Shown: positions 8,217 through 17,061, numbered from the stretch's first letter. The stretch: DNA of 64,000 bases from Acidobacteriaceae bacterium (GCA_027307045.1 DAHUXR010000002.1:1-64000), one strand, 5' to 3'. The notes: a model not told the origin generated them from the sequence alone. Translations and numbers: made by a program.

Positions 8217-8969
8217 CTATTCGTTGGAGTACATGTCGATGACCTGGCCGGCGGCGTTAGCAAAGGCCTCAAAGTCAAATTCGGGAATGATGAAATCCTC
8301 CTGCTTGGTGGCAAAGCTGAGCTTCGACGCCACAACCGAGTAGAGCAGCACGTTGAATTGGTTGCCGTTGTAAACGTTTTCCAGCAGCACCTGGATGGTC
8401 GGCGCGAAGCCCATGAGCTGGTTGGTGATGTTGAGCTGCGATCCGACAGCCGCCAGCAAGTATGTATAGCTGATGAGAGCTACCGCGCCAGCCACGTTAT
8501 CCGCCGAGGCAAACGTGTAAACCCCGCCCGCAGTGACGGAATACTGTCCCACCACAGGGCCAGAAGCAACGCGGGTAAATGGGAGCCCGGTAGCCGCGTA
8601 ACGTACTCCCCAATCCTGCACAAACACGCCGGAGTTTGGCGGAGCAATCGTCACCTGGAAGGGTGTAGCGGGGATGGGGTGAGATTCATCCAGCGACACC
8701 TGTTTCATGCCGGCCGGCATCGTCTGGCCGAAAAACAAGTCATTCAGCATTTTGCCGTTAATGGCGGCAAACTTTGACTTGCCGGTAATCTTGCATTTCC
8801 CACGGGCCACAGCCTCAGGAAACTGTTTCTGTCCGTAAAGCTGCTTGACGTCGCCCGAGATATCGAGCGAAACGTCCTGCAACGTTCCGAATTTCATGGG
8901 AGTGGGGTTGGCGGCGGTATTGCCGCCTACGGGAAAGCCCCACAAGGTGCCTGATCCAAATTCAAACAT
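8217..8969 (-). CDS. Major tail (tube) protein
   Basis: 250 residues with a beta-rich composition typical of siphophage tail tube proteins. Early KFGTLQDVSLDISGDVKQLYG and KCKITGKSKFAAINGKMLND resemble the first tube beta-strands, and the C-terminal EDFIIPEFDFEAFANAAG is a usual ending of this family. It lies between the tail terminator and the G/GT chaperones, as expected. Hairpins precede and follow it. Confidence 0.8.
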   Translation of the reverse strand: MFEFGSGTLWGFPVGGNTAANPTPMKFGTLQDVSLDISGDVKQLYGQKQFPEAVARGKCKITGKSKFAAINGKMLNDLFFGQTMPAGMKQVSLDESHPIPATPFQVTIAPPNSGVFVQDWGVRYAATGLPFTRVASGPVVGQYSVTAGGVYTFASADNVAGAVALISYTYLLAAVGSQLNITNQLMGFAPTIQVLLENVYNGNQFNVLLYSVVASKLSFATKQEDFIIPEFDFEAFANAAGQVIDMYSNE

Positions 8970-9018
8970 TTTTTGTTTCTCCTTTTGGGGAGCCAGCCCT
9001 GCACTCCCATAAATTGAA

Positions 9019-9039
9019 AGCCGCAGAACGGCTGCGGTT
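9019..9039 (-). other. Intergenic hairpin before the tail tube gene
   Basis: Stem CCGCAG / CTGCGG, extended by flanking A and T, with a short loop, between the tail terminator and tail tube genes. There is no full T run, so it may be a processing or stability element rather than a terminator. Confidence 0.45.
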
Positions 9040-9060
9040 TGTGAACTTAAAGCGGTATCT

Positions 9061-9513
9061 TTAAGCGGTGGTGAGAATTTCTACCGGCACAACGGCCAAC
9101 GCCATGGAGCCAATAACGTTCTCGACGATCTCAATCTTTCCCTCAATGCGGCAGTGCGAAACCATGCCGCCCAGCGATTGCGCGATTCCCGGGGTGGCGT
9201 TGCGAATGGCCGCTTCCACGGCGTCCAGCAGTGAATTCAGCTCGGTGGAAGAGACCGAGTTCGGCTCGCTATCGCCAGCGGTGTAAATGACAAGATCGAC
9301 CGTCAGTTTCGCGTGGATGGGCAGGCCGTTCACGCTGGTTCCCGTCAACTCGTCCTTCTGCACCTGGTACAACGATGGACGGTCCGCAGGCGAGAGCTGC
9401 GAAGGGTCCTGCCAGCGCCGGCTGACCGTTTGGAACGGACCAGCCGGCGTGAGGAGCGCGCCCTGCAACACGGAGAACAGCGCGGAATAAATTTGCTCAC
9501 GGGGAAAAATCAC
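9061..9513 (-). CDS. Tail terminator/minor tail protein
   Basis: 150 residues. FPREQIYSALFSVLQGAL opens a small alpha/beta protein of the gpU-like tail completion type, with LTVDLVIYTAG and NSLLDAVEAAIRNATPG in the expected order. It starts four bases inside the gp10-like gene (overlap at 9510-9513) and precedes the tail tube gene, the standard location. The family assignment rests on both position and pattern. Confidence 0.7.
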   Translation of the reverse strand: MIFPREQIYSALFSVLQGALLTPAGPFQTVSRRWQDPSQLSPADRPSLYQVQKDELTGTSVNGLPIHAKLTVDLVIYTAGDSEPNSVSSTELNSLLDAVEAAIRNATPGIAQSLGGMVSHCRIEGKIEIVENVIGSMALAVVPVEILTTA

Positions 9514-9974
9514 TCTGACACCTGAACTTGCTGGATTGCCTGCTCAAGCAGATCAGGCAACGCCTGTTGAAGATCATTGATTGCGGGACGCAGATAAGGC
9601 CGAGGCCGAATGTAAGGACGGCGTCCGTCTTTCTTCTTGAACGGCCCCGCCCGCCCCGCGAATCCTCCATATTCATGAATGCGGGCGTATTTCAGCTCCG
9701 AACCGATACTGACGGTCAGACTTTGGCCGTCAATCTTGGTCTCAATGGATTGCAGGACCGAATTCATCAGGTTGCCACTGCGCGAAGTCAGCAAATCGCT
9801 GGATTGGCCTTTGCTCGCCGATTCGGCAAAGTATTTTGGTACTGCCGTGCTCAGCGATTGATAAATGAGCGGTTGGAGCGCCTCATAAACCTGGGCCACC
9901 ACGCGAGGCGCGAGTCCGGCAAGCCGCTGCTGAAGTTGCTGCACGGCGGAATCGTCAATTTGAACGCTAATCAC
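9510..9974 (-). CDS. HK97 gp10-like neck protein
   Basis: 154 residues. The start ISVQIDDSAVQQLQQRLAGL and the central YARIHEYGG are hallmark features of HK97 gp10-family head-tail joining proteins, followed by basic RPYIRPRPYLRPA. It overlaps both neighbours by four bases, indicating coupled translation with the connector upstream and the tail terminator downstream. Confidence 0.85.
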   Translation of the reverse strand: MISVQIDDSAVQQLQQRLAGLAPRVVAQVYEALQPLIYQSLSTAVPKYFAESASKGQSSDLLTSRSGNLMNSVLQSIETKIDGQSLTVSIGSELKYARIHEYGGFAGRAGPFKKKDGRRPYIRPRPYLRPAINDLQQALPDLLEQAIQQVQVSE

Positions 9975-10543
9975 AGCGCCAACCTCCTGTACTGGCTGAA
10001 AATTGCCATGGAACGCGGCGGAACGTCGCCCATATCGAACGACACGTTTACCTGGCCGCTCATGCTGTTGGATTTTTCGCCGATGCGGACGCGCTGGCGA
10101 TACGTCAAGGCGAAAGCCTCAATGGCCGCCTGCTTCAGATCGAGCGGCACACTGGGAAAGCCGGCGGAATACGAGAGCTGGACATTCTGCACGCCACGGC
10201 AAAAGCGAAAGCCGCGCAACAGAATGCGCCGTCCATCCCACAGATAGCCCGCGGTGGTAGAAGTGGCGGACGCCTGGATGCTCACGCCATCGATACTGAC
10301 GCTGCTGACAGAAATGATGGGGAAATTGCGCGGCAGCAGCCGGTCCGAGTCATTGCCGTCATAGTTTTCCGTCAGCGGACCGAGCACCGATGACAATATG
10401 TGCGGACGGTCGATGTACTGCAAGACTTGCAGGCTGGCGTTGGTGATAAGGCTTTGCAGAGTCACGTCGTCATTGTTGCCCTGGTTGGGCAGCCACGATT
10501 TGAGTTCTGCAACGGTGCAAAGATCGTCAGGTGCGGCAGCCAT
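9971..10543 (-). CDS. Head-tail connector (gp6-like)
   Basis: 190 residues from ATG 10543, which has a strong GGAGGTCAC before it; the longer track ORF begins in the spacer. TVAELKSWLP and ITNASLQVLQYIDRP are the N-terminal helices of gp6/gp8-type connector proteins, and the C-terminal half has LSYSAGFPSVPLDLKQAAIEA, a typical motif of these adaptors. The ring is expected to sit under the portal. Confidence 0.8.
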   Translation of the reverse strand: MAAAPDDLCTVAELKSWLPNQGNNDDVTLQSLITNASLQVLQYIDRPHILSSVLGPLTENYDGNDSDRLLPRNFPIISVSSVSIDGVSIQASATSTTAGYLWDGRRILLRGFRFCRGVQNVQLSYSAGFPSVPLDLKQAAIEAFALTYRQRVRIGEKSNSMSGQVNVSFDMGDVPPRSMAIFSQYRRLAL

Positions 10544-10599
10544 TTTGTGACCTCCAAAAAAGAAGCAGTTCGCAACGCAACGCTGTTGTGTGAAAGTTG

Positions 10600-10642
10600 A
10601 AAAGAGAAAGGCAGTCTGGGCAGAGAGGGACCTCAGACTGCC
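10600..10642 (-). terminator. Terminator-like hairpin after the capsid gene
   Basis: Minus-strand stem GGCAGTCTG / CAGACTGCC with a 15-base loop, followed by TTTCTCTTTTC, in the 180-base spacer between capsid and connector genes. It probably gives partial termination after the highly expressed capsid gene. Confidence 0.65.
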
Positions 10643-10723
10643 TTCCTTCTCCTTCAAGCCTGCTGGTTGGCAGGCGAGGAGCATCGGCGGCGATTCGCGG
10701 CAATCGAGCCGCCGATGAATCGT

Positions 10724-12217
10724 TTATCCGTTGGCCACGTTGGCAATCACGCCAAGCGAGAACGGTGCGCGGCAGACGAGGACTTCGTCGGCATAGACGC
10801 CATAGACATACTGGCGCGAAACGACGGGCCACTCGATCTGGTAATAGTCGCGGCGGCAGCGGACAAAGGAAACGTTGTCCACGCCGGAAAGCGGGTAAGG
10901 AATTTCAGAGCTGTTGAAGAAGATGGTGCCCGGAGCCAGATTGGGATGGATGCGAATATCCAGGAACTGCTGCGTGAACTTGTTCCAGTACTTGGCAATA
11001 CTGGCGCCGCCCAGCAGAGCCGGCTTGTCATCTTCTGACCCTGTGCCGCCGGGCAAAGTGAAGCGGAAGAGAGGAACGCCGCCGGAAGCTACGATCTTCT
11101 TGTTGATATTGCGAGCTTCCTGCGAGTTCACCCAGATTTCCGTGGGGCTGAGCCGCTTGTTGTCCCAGAACCACTGCAGCGCCGTATCAATTTCCAGAAT
11201 GCCGTTTGCCTGGTCGGCGGTGAGCGTGTTGCCGTCGAGCGAGGCAAAGTAACCGGCATTGGACTTCAATGCTTGCGTAAGAAAGCCGTCGAAGACCAGA
11301 GTGTTGGCTGATCCATCCGTGCTGGAATTTGCGGCGTTGGCCAACTGCGTGCCCGCAACCGGAGCGCTGATGGTGACCTTGTTCACGGTGGTGATTGTGT
11401 TCAAGGTTGCAGTTGCAGCGCTGGTGCCGATATACCACGCGTATCCGGCTGCACCCTTCACAGCGGGCACAGTGGCAACCACAGTCTGCTGCCCAGCGGT
11501 GGTCACGGCGGCGGACGATGCAGCGCTGATGGCGCTGGCGCCCGCTCCGTACTGCGTGGAAGTACCGTCAATGTTGACGCGCGTTACCTGACCGTAAGGC
11601 ACGCCGCTGATGGAAACAGTGGAATTGGCAAGGGCGCGTGCGGTGAGCGCCGTCACAAAAACAAGCAAGCTTAGTCCGGAGCCGAGCGTTCCGCCGTTGG
11701 CCAACGCAACGGTCGGCGCGGTCGGCGTGCCCAAAGGCATGGATGCATTTCCGTTGAGAATGACGTTCTCTTCGCCGATCATGACTGCGCGAAGAAGCGA
11801 CTGAACCAGCGTGGCTTTGTTGTCAAACTCCTTGCCGCCGGACCAGACAGCTTCCCAGTCAATGGAAGCTTCAAGTCCGAGGCCCGCATAGGACGCAACG
11901 TAGTCCTGCTCGGTGACGCTCATTTCCGCCGAACGACGGCCCGGAGCAACGCCGAGTTCGAAGCCCTGCGTGTTGACGCCGGTGATGGCCTTCCAGCGCG
12001 TGGCAAGATCGCCACGGTCGCTCACCTGCCGGGGCAGACGGTTACGCAGCGGTGTGATGACCGGATAAAGCTGAAGCGCCGGCCCGCGCAGATCAAACGC
12101 GTTTAAGTTGCCAGCCACGCCGCTGATCGTCGACTGGCTGATGGTGGTTTTGTTCAAGGAGGACAGGTCCGCCTTGTTGAGCAGATCGAAAGTCTGCTGA
12201 CTGAGATCGCCAAACAT
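10724..12217 (-). CDS. Major capsid protein with inserted domain
   Basis: 497 residues, longer than the common 300-400 of HK97-type capsid proteins. The N-terminal part (LYPVITPLRNRLPR, RWKAITGVNTQGF, EASIDWEAVWSGG) and the C-terminal part (TEIWVNSQEARNINKKI, IHPNLAPGTIFF, WPVVSRQYVYGVYADEVL) carry the capsid fold. Between about residues 160 and 300 lies a Ser/Thr/Ala/Val-rich segment with AAGYAWYIGTSAATA, which looks like an immunoglobulin- or fibronectin-like insertion that would decorate the shell. The protease/scaffold gene precedes it, as usual. Confidence 0.85.
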   Translation of the reverse strand: MFGDLSQQTFDLLNKADLSSLNKTTISQSTISGVAGNLNAFDLRGPALQLYPVITPLRNRLPRQVSDRGDLATRWKAITGVNTQGFELGVAPGRRSAEMSVTEQDYVASYAGLGLEASIDWEAVWSGGKEFDNKATLVQSLLRAVMIGEENVILNGNASMPLGTPTAPTVALANGGTLGSGLSLLVFVTALTARALANSTVSISGVPYGQVTRVNIDGTSTQYGAGASAISAASSAAVTTAGQQTVVATVPAVKGAAGYAWYIGTSAATATLNTITTVNKVTISAPVAGTQLANAANSSTDGSANTLVFDGFLTQALKSNAGYFASLDGNTLTADQANGILEIDTALQWFWDNKRLSPTEIWVNSQEARNINKKIVASGGVPLFRFTLPGGTGSEDDKPALLGGASIAKYWNKFTQQFLDIRIHPNLAPGTIFFNSSEIPYPLSGVDNVSFVRCRRDYYQIEWPVVSRQYVYGVYADEVLVCRAPFSLGVIANVANG

Positions 12218-12298
12218 TTTCTAGTCCTTTTCTCCGCCCGGAGAGTGCGGCTTTAAGGTGAAATGAAATTTTGTTGAGAGCCGGCCGTTGCGAGGTCT

Positions 12299-13390
12299 CT
12301 AGCGCAGATAAACAGAAGCCGGCTGCGGTTTTTGCAGAGTGCGCTTGAGCAGCTCATGAACGCTGGGGTCGCCGGCCGACTTGGCCAGAGCGGGACGCGC
12401 GTCATCTTCCTTGGTTACGGTATGTGTGGGCACACCAGTGCGCGCCACGCGGCCCATGGATTCCTGCGGTGAAACGAGCTTTTCAACGAGTGAAAGGAGA
12501 TTAGTCAGCGAACGCTGGATCTCCTGGTTATTGCTTTCTATTTCGCTGCGCAAGCCGGCCACTTCCTGCTCCATTTCAGCCAGCTTGACGAGCGCAGATG
12601 CGGAGCTGGCCCGTGCCTTTTCCAATTGCGCTTTGTCATTTGCTTCCAGCATTGTGCTTTGATCTCCTGTCTTTACTCCGGAACGTGAATCGCCCGGGAT
12701 CTTTTTCATGCTTGCGGAGGCCGCACGTGTGGCAGCGGCATCGTCAGTATCGAGCAGCGCGTCCATGTGGGTGGCGGCTTCTTCGTGGTTTTGCGCCATC
12801 TTGTCCATGCAGGTCTTAATCGCATCAAGATGTGCCAGAGTGGCTTTGGAATGGCGCGCACCGATCTTGAGAGCTTGAACCGTCCCGCCATTAGTGCGAG
12901 TGAACTTACGAACTTCGCAAGTGCCATCTGCTTTGACAGCGGTGAAGTGCGCGCCGGGAACGCAGGGGTTATCGACGACGCTTATCTCGACGGGATTGGC
13001 AGTAAAGCGAATGTACTCGCCATCCTTCCATGCATCGACATAAGCGCCGCCGATACTGAAACCGGTGTAAACGCCGAGCATGCACTTCTGCCATGCGACG
13101 CTGTCAACAATGCGGGCGCCGACGCGGATTTGTTTTAGGTCGTCATCAAACGCGATAGCGACGAGCTTGCCGACGGCGCTTGGCACGTGCATTTCACGAA
13201 CGTTGCCGAGGCTCTTGCCGTCGGTGGCTTTGGCGATTTCATCGCTCCAGTTCTTGAAGTAAGGCTTGGAAGAGTCATAGTCAAAAATTTCGCCTTCTTT
13301 GTCGACGATCTCAGCGGTGGCAACACCCCAGACTTCGTGTTTGGATTCGTCTATCTTGGCGATCTGGGCAAAAAGGTTCATGGATTTCAT
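12299..13390 (-). CDS. Prohead protease with C-terminal scaffold-like coiled coil
   Basis: 363 residues from the ATG at 13390 with GGAG five bases upstream; the track start lies far inside the portal side. Residues 1-150 resemble the XkdF/S78-type protease: EVWGVATAEIVDKEGEIFDY, a His in REMHVPSAVG and a Ser in TGFSIGG, followed by ISVVDNPCVPGAHF. Residues from about 230 form a charged coiled coil (LAEMEQEVAGLRSEIESNN), which likely acts as internal scaffold removed during maturation. Catalytic residues are inferred from family pattern. Confidence 0.8.
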   Translation of the reverse strand: MKSMNLFAQIAKIDESKHEVWGVATAEIVDKEGEIFDYDSSKPYFKNWSDEIAKATDGKSLGNVREMHVPSAVGKLVAIAFDDDLKQIRVGARIVDSVAWQKCMLGVYTGFSIGGAYVDAWKDGEYIRFTANPVEISVVDNPCVPGAHFTAVKADGTCEVRKFTRTNGGTVQALKIGARHSKATLAHLDAIKTCMDKMAQNHEEAATHMDALLDTDDAAATRAASASMKKIPGDSRSGVKTGDQSTMLEANDKAQLEKARASSASALVKLAEMEQEVAGLRSEIESNNQEIQRSLTNLLSLVEKLVSPQESMGRVARTGVPTHTVTKEDDARPALAKSAGDPSVHELLKRTLQKPQPASVYLR

Positions 13391-13406
13391 GTTGGCTCCA
13401 AAGGAA

Positions 13407-13428
13407 AAGGCAGCCGGTGGGCTGCCTT
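13407..13428 (-). other. Hairpin upstream of the protease gene
   Basis: Eight-base stem AAGGCAGC / GCTGCCTT with a six-base loop (CCACCG on the transcript) just before the ribosome binding site of the protease gene, followed by a short T-rich run. It is similar in arms and loop to the terminator at 5862-5892. Confidence 0.55.
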
Positions 13429-13526
13429 GGTTCATGCTTCTGTTTGTATAGATAGCGTTTGCTTTATTCGAGAAACGATCCGGATACAGCGCGAGGGCGC
13501 CTCCACCCCAGCAAGCCGACTTCAGG

Positions 13527-14984
13527 CTAGCTGGGGACCCCGGGCTGTGCCGCGGGAGTTTCGTCAGGCTGAAGTTCTTCCGGCGATTCAGGGTTTTGCT
13601 GTGCGCCTTTGATTTCCAGCGGAAAGACTCCTCTGGTTGTAATAACAGCGTTTCCGGCACCGATGGGATGTTTGCCCAGGCTTTCGCGAACTTCGTCGAT
13701 AGAGAGCACGCCGGCTCGAACATAAATATCATCAATCTTGGCCTGCTCTAGTGGGTTCAGAGTACGGTCCTGCTCCCAAACAAATTCAATGTCGGTGAAG
13801 CCAAAATGGCGAGTCACGATGAGGTTGATAGTGTCAGCCAGGTAACCGAGGATCGGCACCAGCCCTTCCGCGGCGGCCTGCTCGACGCTGGTTTCAGCGG
13901 TGGCGCGGTTCATGACGCTGACAAATTGCTGAGGCGAGAGACCAAAGGCATAACAGACGATGCGTGTGATCCATTCATCGAGCGCGTCTTTCAGCATGGG
14001 ATCGCGCGTGAACTGAAGATTGCCGCACTCAGGAACAAAGGTGATGCGGCGACGACGGGCAGAGTTTCCGGCCAGCGCGCTATCAAACCACTCCTGAAAT
14101 TCGCTGATCTGGTCAGCCGACCATTCTTTAGGAACCTGCGCAAGAGCTTCCGGCACGTTGCCCTCAGTGTAGTAATTCAAAAGATGAATCTGGCGGCGCA
14201 GGCCTATGTTGATGGTGAGAATAATCTGCTCGACCGGCGAGAAGCCAAAAAACTTGTGCGCGCGCACGTTGCGCGGGCGATAAATGAGCTGATCGGCGGT
14301 AAAGTCAACGGCCGGCAAGCCTTTCAGTATCTGCTGATAGGCAATGGCCGGCGAGGCAGGCGTGCGGCCCATAGCGTCAATCTTGCGAGCGATGGTGGAA
14401 CCGTCAATGACTTCCAGCGCATAGAGCGTTTTGCCAGGAGACCACAACTCGCCCTCCTGCGAGACAATGGGCACAAGGACCGGCGCGTCGAGCACGAGTA
14501 GGTCTTCAAGCAGCAAACGGACCCACTGCTGCCAACTGTGTTCGCGGTCTGGGTAAGAAAAGAAATCTGTGAGTTGTGTGAGACGTGGGTCTTGCTCTTC
14601 ATCGTCATTGCCGCTGATGGCGCTGTTGCTGGTGTTGGCTGAACGTTTTGGCGCGCCGGGTTGCGTCTTGAGACGGAAGGCCCAAGGCATACGGCTGACC
14701 TGGTCTTTGCGCGTTTCAATACAGAGACGCACAAGATCGAACGAGTCGGCCAGCGAGCGCATCTGGTCAAAAGAGATTGGCTCCATGTTGCGCGGCTGGA
14801 TATTGATGTTGTAGCCGACAGGATAATCGAGCGTCCGCGGTGGAGTACCAGCGGGCGCGCTGGGCGCCATGGGCAGGTCGGGACCAAACCAGACGTCGAG
14901 CGTGTTGCGCAGCTTGCGGCCGACGCGCTCTACGAAGCCGGGTTCCAGAGCAGTAAGTTTTCCGCCATTGAGTGTTTCAGGCAT
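13527..14984 (-). CDS. Portal protein (HK97 family)
   Basis: 485 residues. ISFDQMRSLADSFDLVRLCIETR and the central FGFSPVEQIILTINIGLRRQ match HK97-family portals, as do WITRIVCYAFGLSPQQF and ATAETSVEQAAAEGL. The dodecameric ring it should form is the DNA entry vertex and docking site of the terminase. The C-terminal 40 residues are Pro/Glu-rich and probably disordered. It starts two bases after the small ORF upstream. Confidence 0.9.
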   Translation of the reverse strand: MPETLNGGKLTALEPGFVERVGRKLRNTLDVWFGPDLPMAPSAPAGTPPRTLDYPVGYNINIQPRNMEPISFDQMRSLADSFDLVRLCIETRKDQVSRMPWAFRLKTQPGAPKRSANTSNSAISGNDDEEQDPRLTQLTDFFSYPDREHSWQQWVRLLLEDLLVLDAPVLVPIVSQEGELWSPGKTLYALEVIDGSTIARKIDAMGRTPASPAIAYQQILKGLPAVDFTADQLIYRPRNVRAHKFFGFSPVEQIILTINIGLRRQIHLLNYYTEGNVPEALAQVPKEWSADQISEFQEWFDSALAGNSARRRRITFVPECGNLQFTRDPMLKDALDEWITRIVCYAFGLSPQQFVSVMNRATAETSVEQAAAEGLVPILGYLADTINLIVTRHFGFTDIEFVWEQDRTLNPLEQAKIDDIYVRAGVLSIDEVRESLGKHPIGAGNAVITTRGVFPLEIKGAQQNPESPEELQPDETPAAQPGVPS

Positions 14985-14986
14985 AG

Positions 14987-15154
14987 TCAGGCAATCCCCA
15001 CTTTCACGCCCATCACGGCGGTAGTTTCAATGATGAATTCAATGAGAGAGTTTTTGCGGTAAGCGGACTTCATTTGCTCATCGTGAATGCGAAGGCCCTC
15101 ATGCCAGCGGCACTGGCCCGCGTCATCGATAACGTATTCTCCTGTCCATTTCAT
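14987..15154 (-). CDS. Small phage protein, 55 residues
   Basis: An ORF too short for the track, starting MKWTGEYVIDDAGQCRWHEG and ending TTAVMGVKVGIA. The stop lies two bases before the portal ATG, so the two are likely translated together. A GGAG lies about 11 bases upstream. No family is recognised. Tight packing with the portal gene and balanced composition argue that it is real. Confidence 0.55.
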   Translation of the reverse strand: MKWTGEYVIDDAGQCRWHEGLRIHDEQMKSAYRKNSLIEFIIETTAVMGVKVGIA

Positions 15155-15248
15155 ATGTCGCTTTTCTCCAAACCGCTTCTGCAGTGTTGATAGAGAGCTG
15201 CGCGCCAGCCTGCGGCAGCAAGGAATTGTGAATCCCAGAGACGCATTG

Positions 15249-15270
15249 CGGCACGAGTAAACTCGTGCCG
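15249..15270. other. Perfect inverted repeat between small ORF and secreted-protein gene
   Basis: CGGCACGAGT and ACTCGTGCCG face each other with only AA between, a perfect ten-base palindrome in the 160-base spacer downstream of the secreted-protein gene. No T run follows on either strand, so it may be a processing or stability hairpin or a dispersed palindromic element. Confidence 0.6.
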
Positions 15271-15316
15271 TGACACTTTTGTCTTCAAGCGGGAAGCATC
15301 TAATTCAATTTCAACT

Positions 15317-15856
15317 TCAGTAGCCGACGATCAAGCGGTCTGTGCATGTGCCGGCGACGGCTGTGTCGTTCTTTTCAAAGAAAGAAACTGCCAGTTGGGG
15401 CAGACGCACCGGAATCTGCAGCGTCCCGCTGGTGACATTGGGGGCAAGTTCACTGGCGATGAATGCCTGTTGTGCCCCGGAAACCACGCCGGTGGCAATG
15501 ACATAACTGTTATAGACAGTGAAGTTCGGGCTGGATTGCCCCTGATCGTCTGCGGTATAGACATTCACGACCAGATCCACGTTCTGGGTGCAGGAAACAA
15601 AGACGGTCATTTTGGTTGCGTCGCCAACGCGAATGATGCTGGTGTTTGGCGTTGCGCCGCCGATTGAAGCCGGCAGAGCGACTCCGCTGTGCGCCAGATC
15701 CGTAGGTGAGTAAACAAGATGAGGCATGGGGTGAGGCAATACAGGCTTGCCGTTTTTGTCCATCTCAGGGAACTGGCTGGAAGTTTGCGAGAAGACGAAA
15801 AGCGTAGTGACACACAACAGGGCGAGAATAGAGAGGGATGCGGCTTTTTTGTTCAT
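15317..15856 (-). CDS. Secreted hypothetical protein inside the phage cluster
   Basis: 179 residues from an ATG with GGAGA seven bases upstream. The N-terminus KKAASLSILALLCVTTLFVFS is a signal peptide. The mature part is beta-rich (ATKMTVFVSCTQNVDLVVNVY, AVSFFEKNDTA) and has a pair of Cys. No family is recognised. A secreted protein of this type is not part of virion assembly. Its position between terminase and portal genes, with spacers of over 150 bases and hairpins around it, suggests cargo or a host gene stranded in the element. Confidence 0.7.
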   Translation of the reverse strand: MNKKAASLSILALLCVTTLFVFSQTSSQFPEMDKNGKPVLPHPMPHLVYSPTDLAHSGVALPASIGGATPNTSIIRVGDATKMTVFVSCTQNVDLVVNVYTADDQGQSSPNFTVYNSYVIATGVVSGAQQAFIASELAPNVTSGTLQIPVRLPQLAVSFFEKNDTAVAGTCTDRLIVGY

Positions 15857-15947
15857 GAGATTGTCTCCGTAATTTCTTGATTTCGACAGATTGATCGATA
15901 CTGATCAGAGTTTGCATTTCTGCTGGCTTTGAAAGGCCAGATACATA

Positions 15948-16009
15948 GGTCCTTCGACTCGCCCTTGGGTCGCCATGCTCCCCCTCGGGCATCGCTCAGG
16001 ATGACAAAG
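15948..16009. repeat. Dispersed intergenic element (ccttcgactc...cgctcaggatgac type)
   Basis: The spacer upstream of the secreted-protein gene holds a sequence that begins ggtccttcgactc and ends cgctcaggatgacaaag, an interspersed element type I recall from many soil-bacterial genomes. Only one copy is seen here, so the repeat status is from memory and not shown by the window. Confidence 0.4.
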
Positions 16010-16147
16010 CATTTTGATATCGCATTTATTTTTGGTTGGCTCACGCCTGTACCTTTGCACTCCAAAACGCGCAAACCCGGCGCGCTTTGGGGCCCACCTC
16101 GAAGTTCGGGATGGCATGTCGAGGAGGAGACGGTTACTGAGCTCGAG

Positions 16148-16429
16148 CTATCCGGTGCGTTCAAAAGGCATTTGTGGTCGCCCCATAGACTCGATCTCAG
16201 CATTCGGCATGGCAGTTCCAAAGGGCGCGAGTGCGGACGAACCGGAACGCGACGCAATACGGCGGCGACGTTTCTTCTTCACGACGGGAAAAGGATAGAG
16301 TGCGCAATAGCAGTCGACGCAGAGCGATCGCGAGAGTTCCGATACCGAACGCCGTTCATCTGAGTTGAGTGGCGCGTTACATTCTTCACAGCGCGGCGGA
16401 CCGACACGTCCGTTATGATCGTGTGCCAT
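16148..16429 (-). CDS. Small zinc-ribbon-like protein
   Basis: 93 residues from an ATG with AGAGG seven bases upstream. CEEC (residues about 14-17) and CVDCYC (about 37-42) form a likely four-Cys zinc site, followed by a basic patch KKKRRRRI and a polar tail. It resembles small DksA/TraR-like or ribbon proteins of phages, but no specific family is recognised. Confidence 0.6.
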   Translation of the reverse strand: MAHDHNGRVGPPRCEECNAPLNSDERRSVSELSRSLCVDCYCALYPFPVVKKKRRRRIASRSGSSALAPFGTAMPNAEIESMGRPQMPFERTG

Positions 16430-17010
16430 AGAAACACCTCTGCGCCGGACGCAGGCCGGTGAACAATAGAAATGGCCTGGGACGGCAGAATTATTTGTTT
16501 GTTGGGAGAAGCGGGTGTGGAACGGTATTTGGTGCCTGGTACTTGGTATTTAGTATTTGGTACTTGGCAGGTGAAGTGTTTACCTTTCAGGCGTCAACTC
16601 AGCAGGTCAGGCTCGGATGGCCTGAACCAGCAGGATCTTCAGAAGCGGTTCACCTGTCGATCTGAACTCTTGAGGACCTTTTTGACGGTTTTCGGGAACC
16701 TATCATTCTGCGATGGAGCAAGAACCCGCGAGGGTCCTGAAGCCCTACTTCCGATGTGAACGCGCATACCTGCCAAACAGGCGGATGACGCCACATGCAA
16801 AAGTCCAGAATGAGGTTCCCGCAGCAGACGCAAACGATACGCCGGCCTTGGAAAGGTTGCAGGCCGTTGGATTAAGCCGGCGCCGCTCCCGGCTATGCAG
16901 AACCAACTTCCGCCCTGCATAGACATCTTATACGACAACTCGCGTTTTGAAGTCAATAGCAAAAATCATTTTTTTAATATTTTCCCAAACTTTCCACGTA
17001 TTATCGGACA
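16430..17010. other. Gene-poor spacer
   Basis: I see no convincing gene. Bases 16,530-16,570 hold an imperfect run of ggtacttggtatttggtac units. ORFs in the rest have biased, low-information translations. From about 16,920 the DNA turns AT-rich and leads into the promoter of the next gene. Confidence 0.5.
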
Positions 17011-17049
17011 TTGTCAAGTATTGACAATTATTTAGACACTGCTTAGACT
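17011..17049 (+). promoter_or_regulatory. Promoter with operator-like palindrome
   Basis: A perfect inverted repeat TTGTCAAGTATTGACAA (17,011-17,027) overlaps the -35 box TTGACA (17,021-17,026); TAGACT (17,044-17,049) is a 4/6 -10 box at 17-base spacing. Repeated TTAGAC words follow up to the start codon at 17,062. Transcription would begin only a few bases before the ATG, giving an almost leaderless message. Confidence 0.65.
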
Positions 17050-17061
17050 TTAGACACACTT

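Noticed and set aside
16639-16962. 107-residue minus-strand ORF in the spacer
   Set aside because: No recognisable domain and no clear ribosome binding site; composition looks like non-coding DNA.
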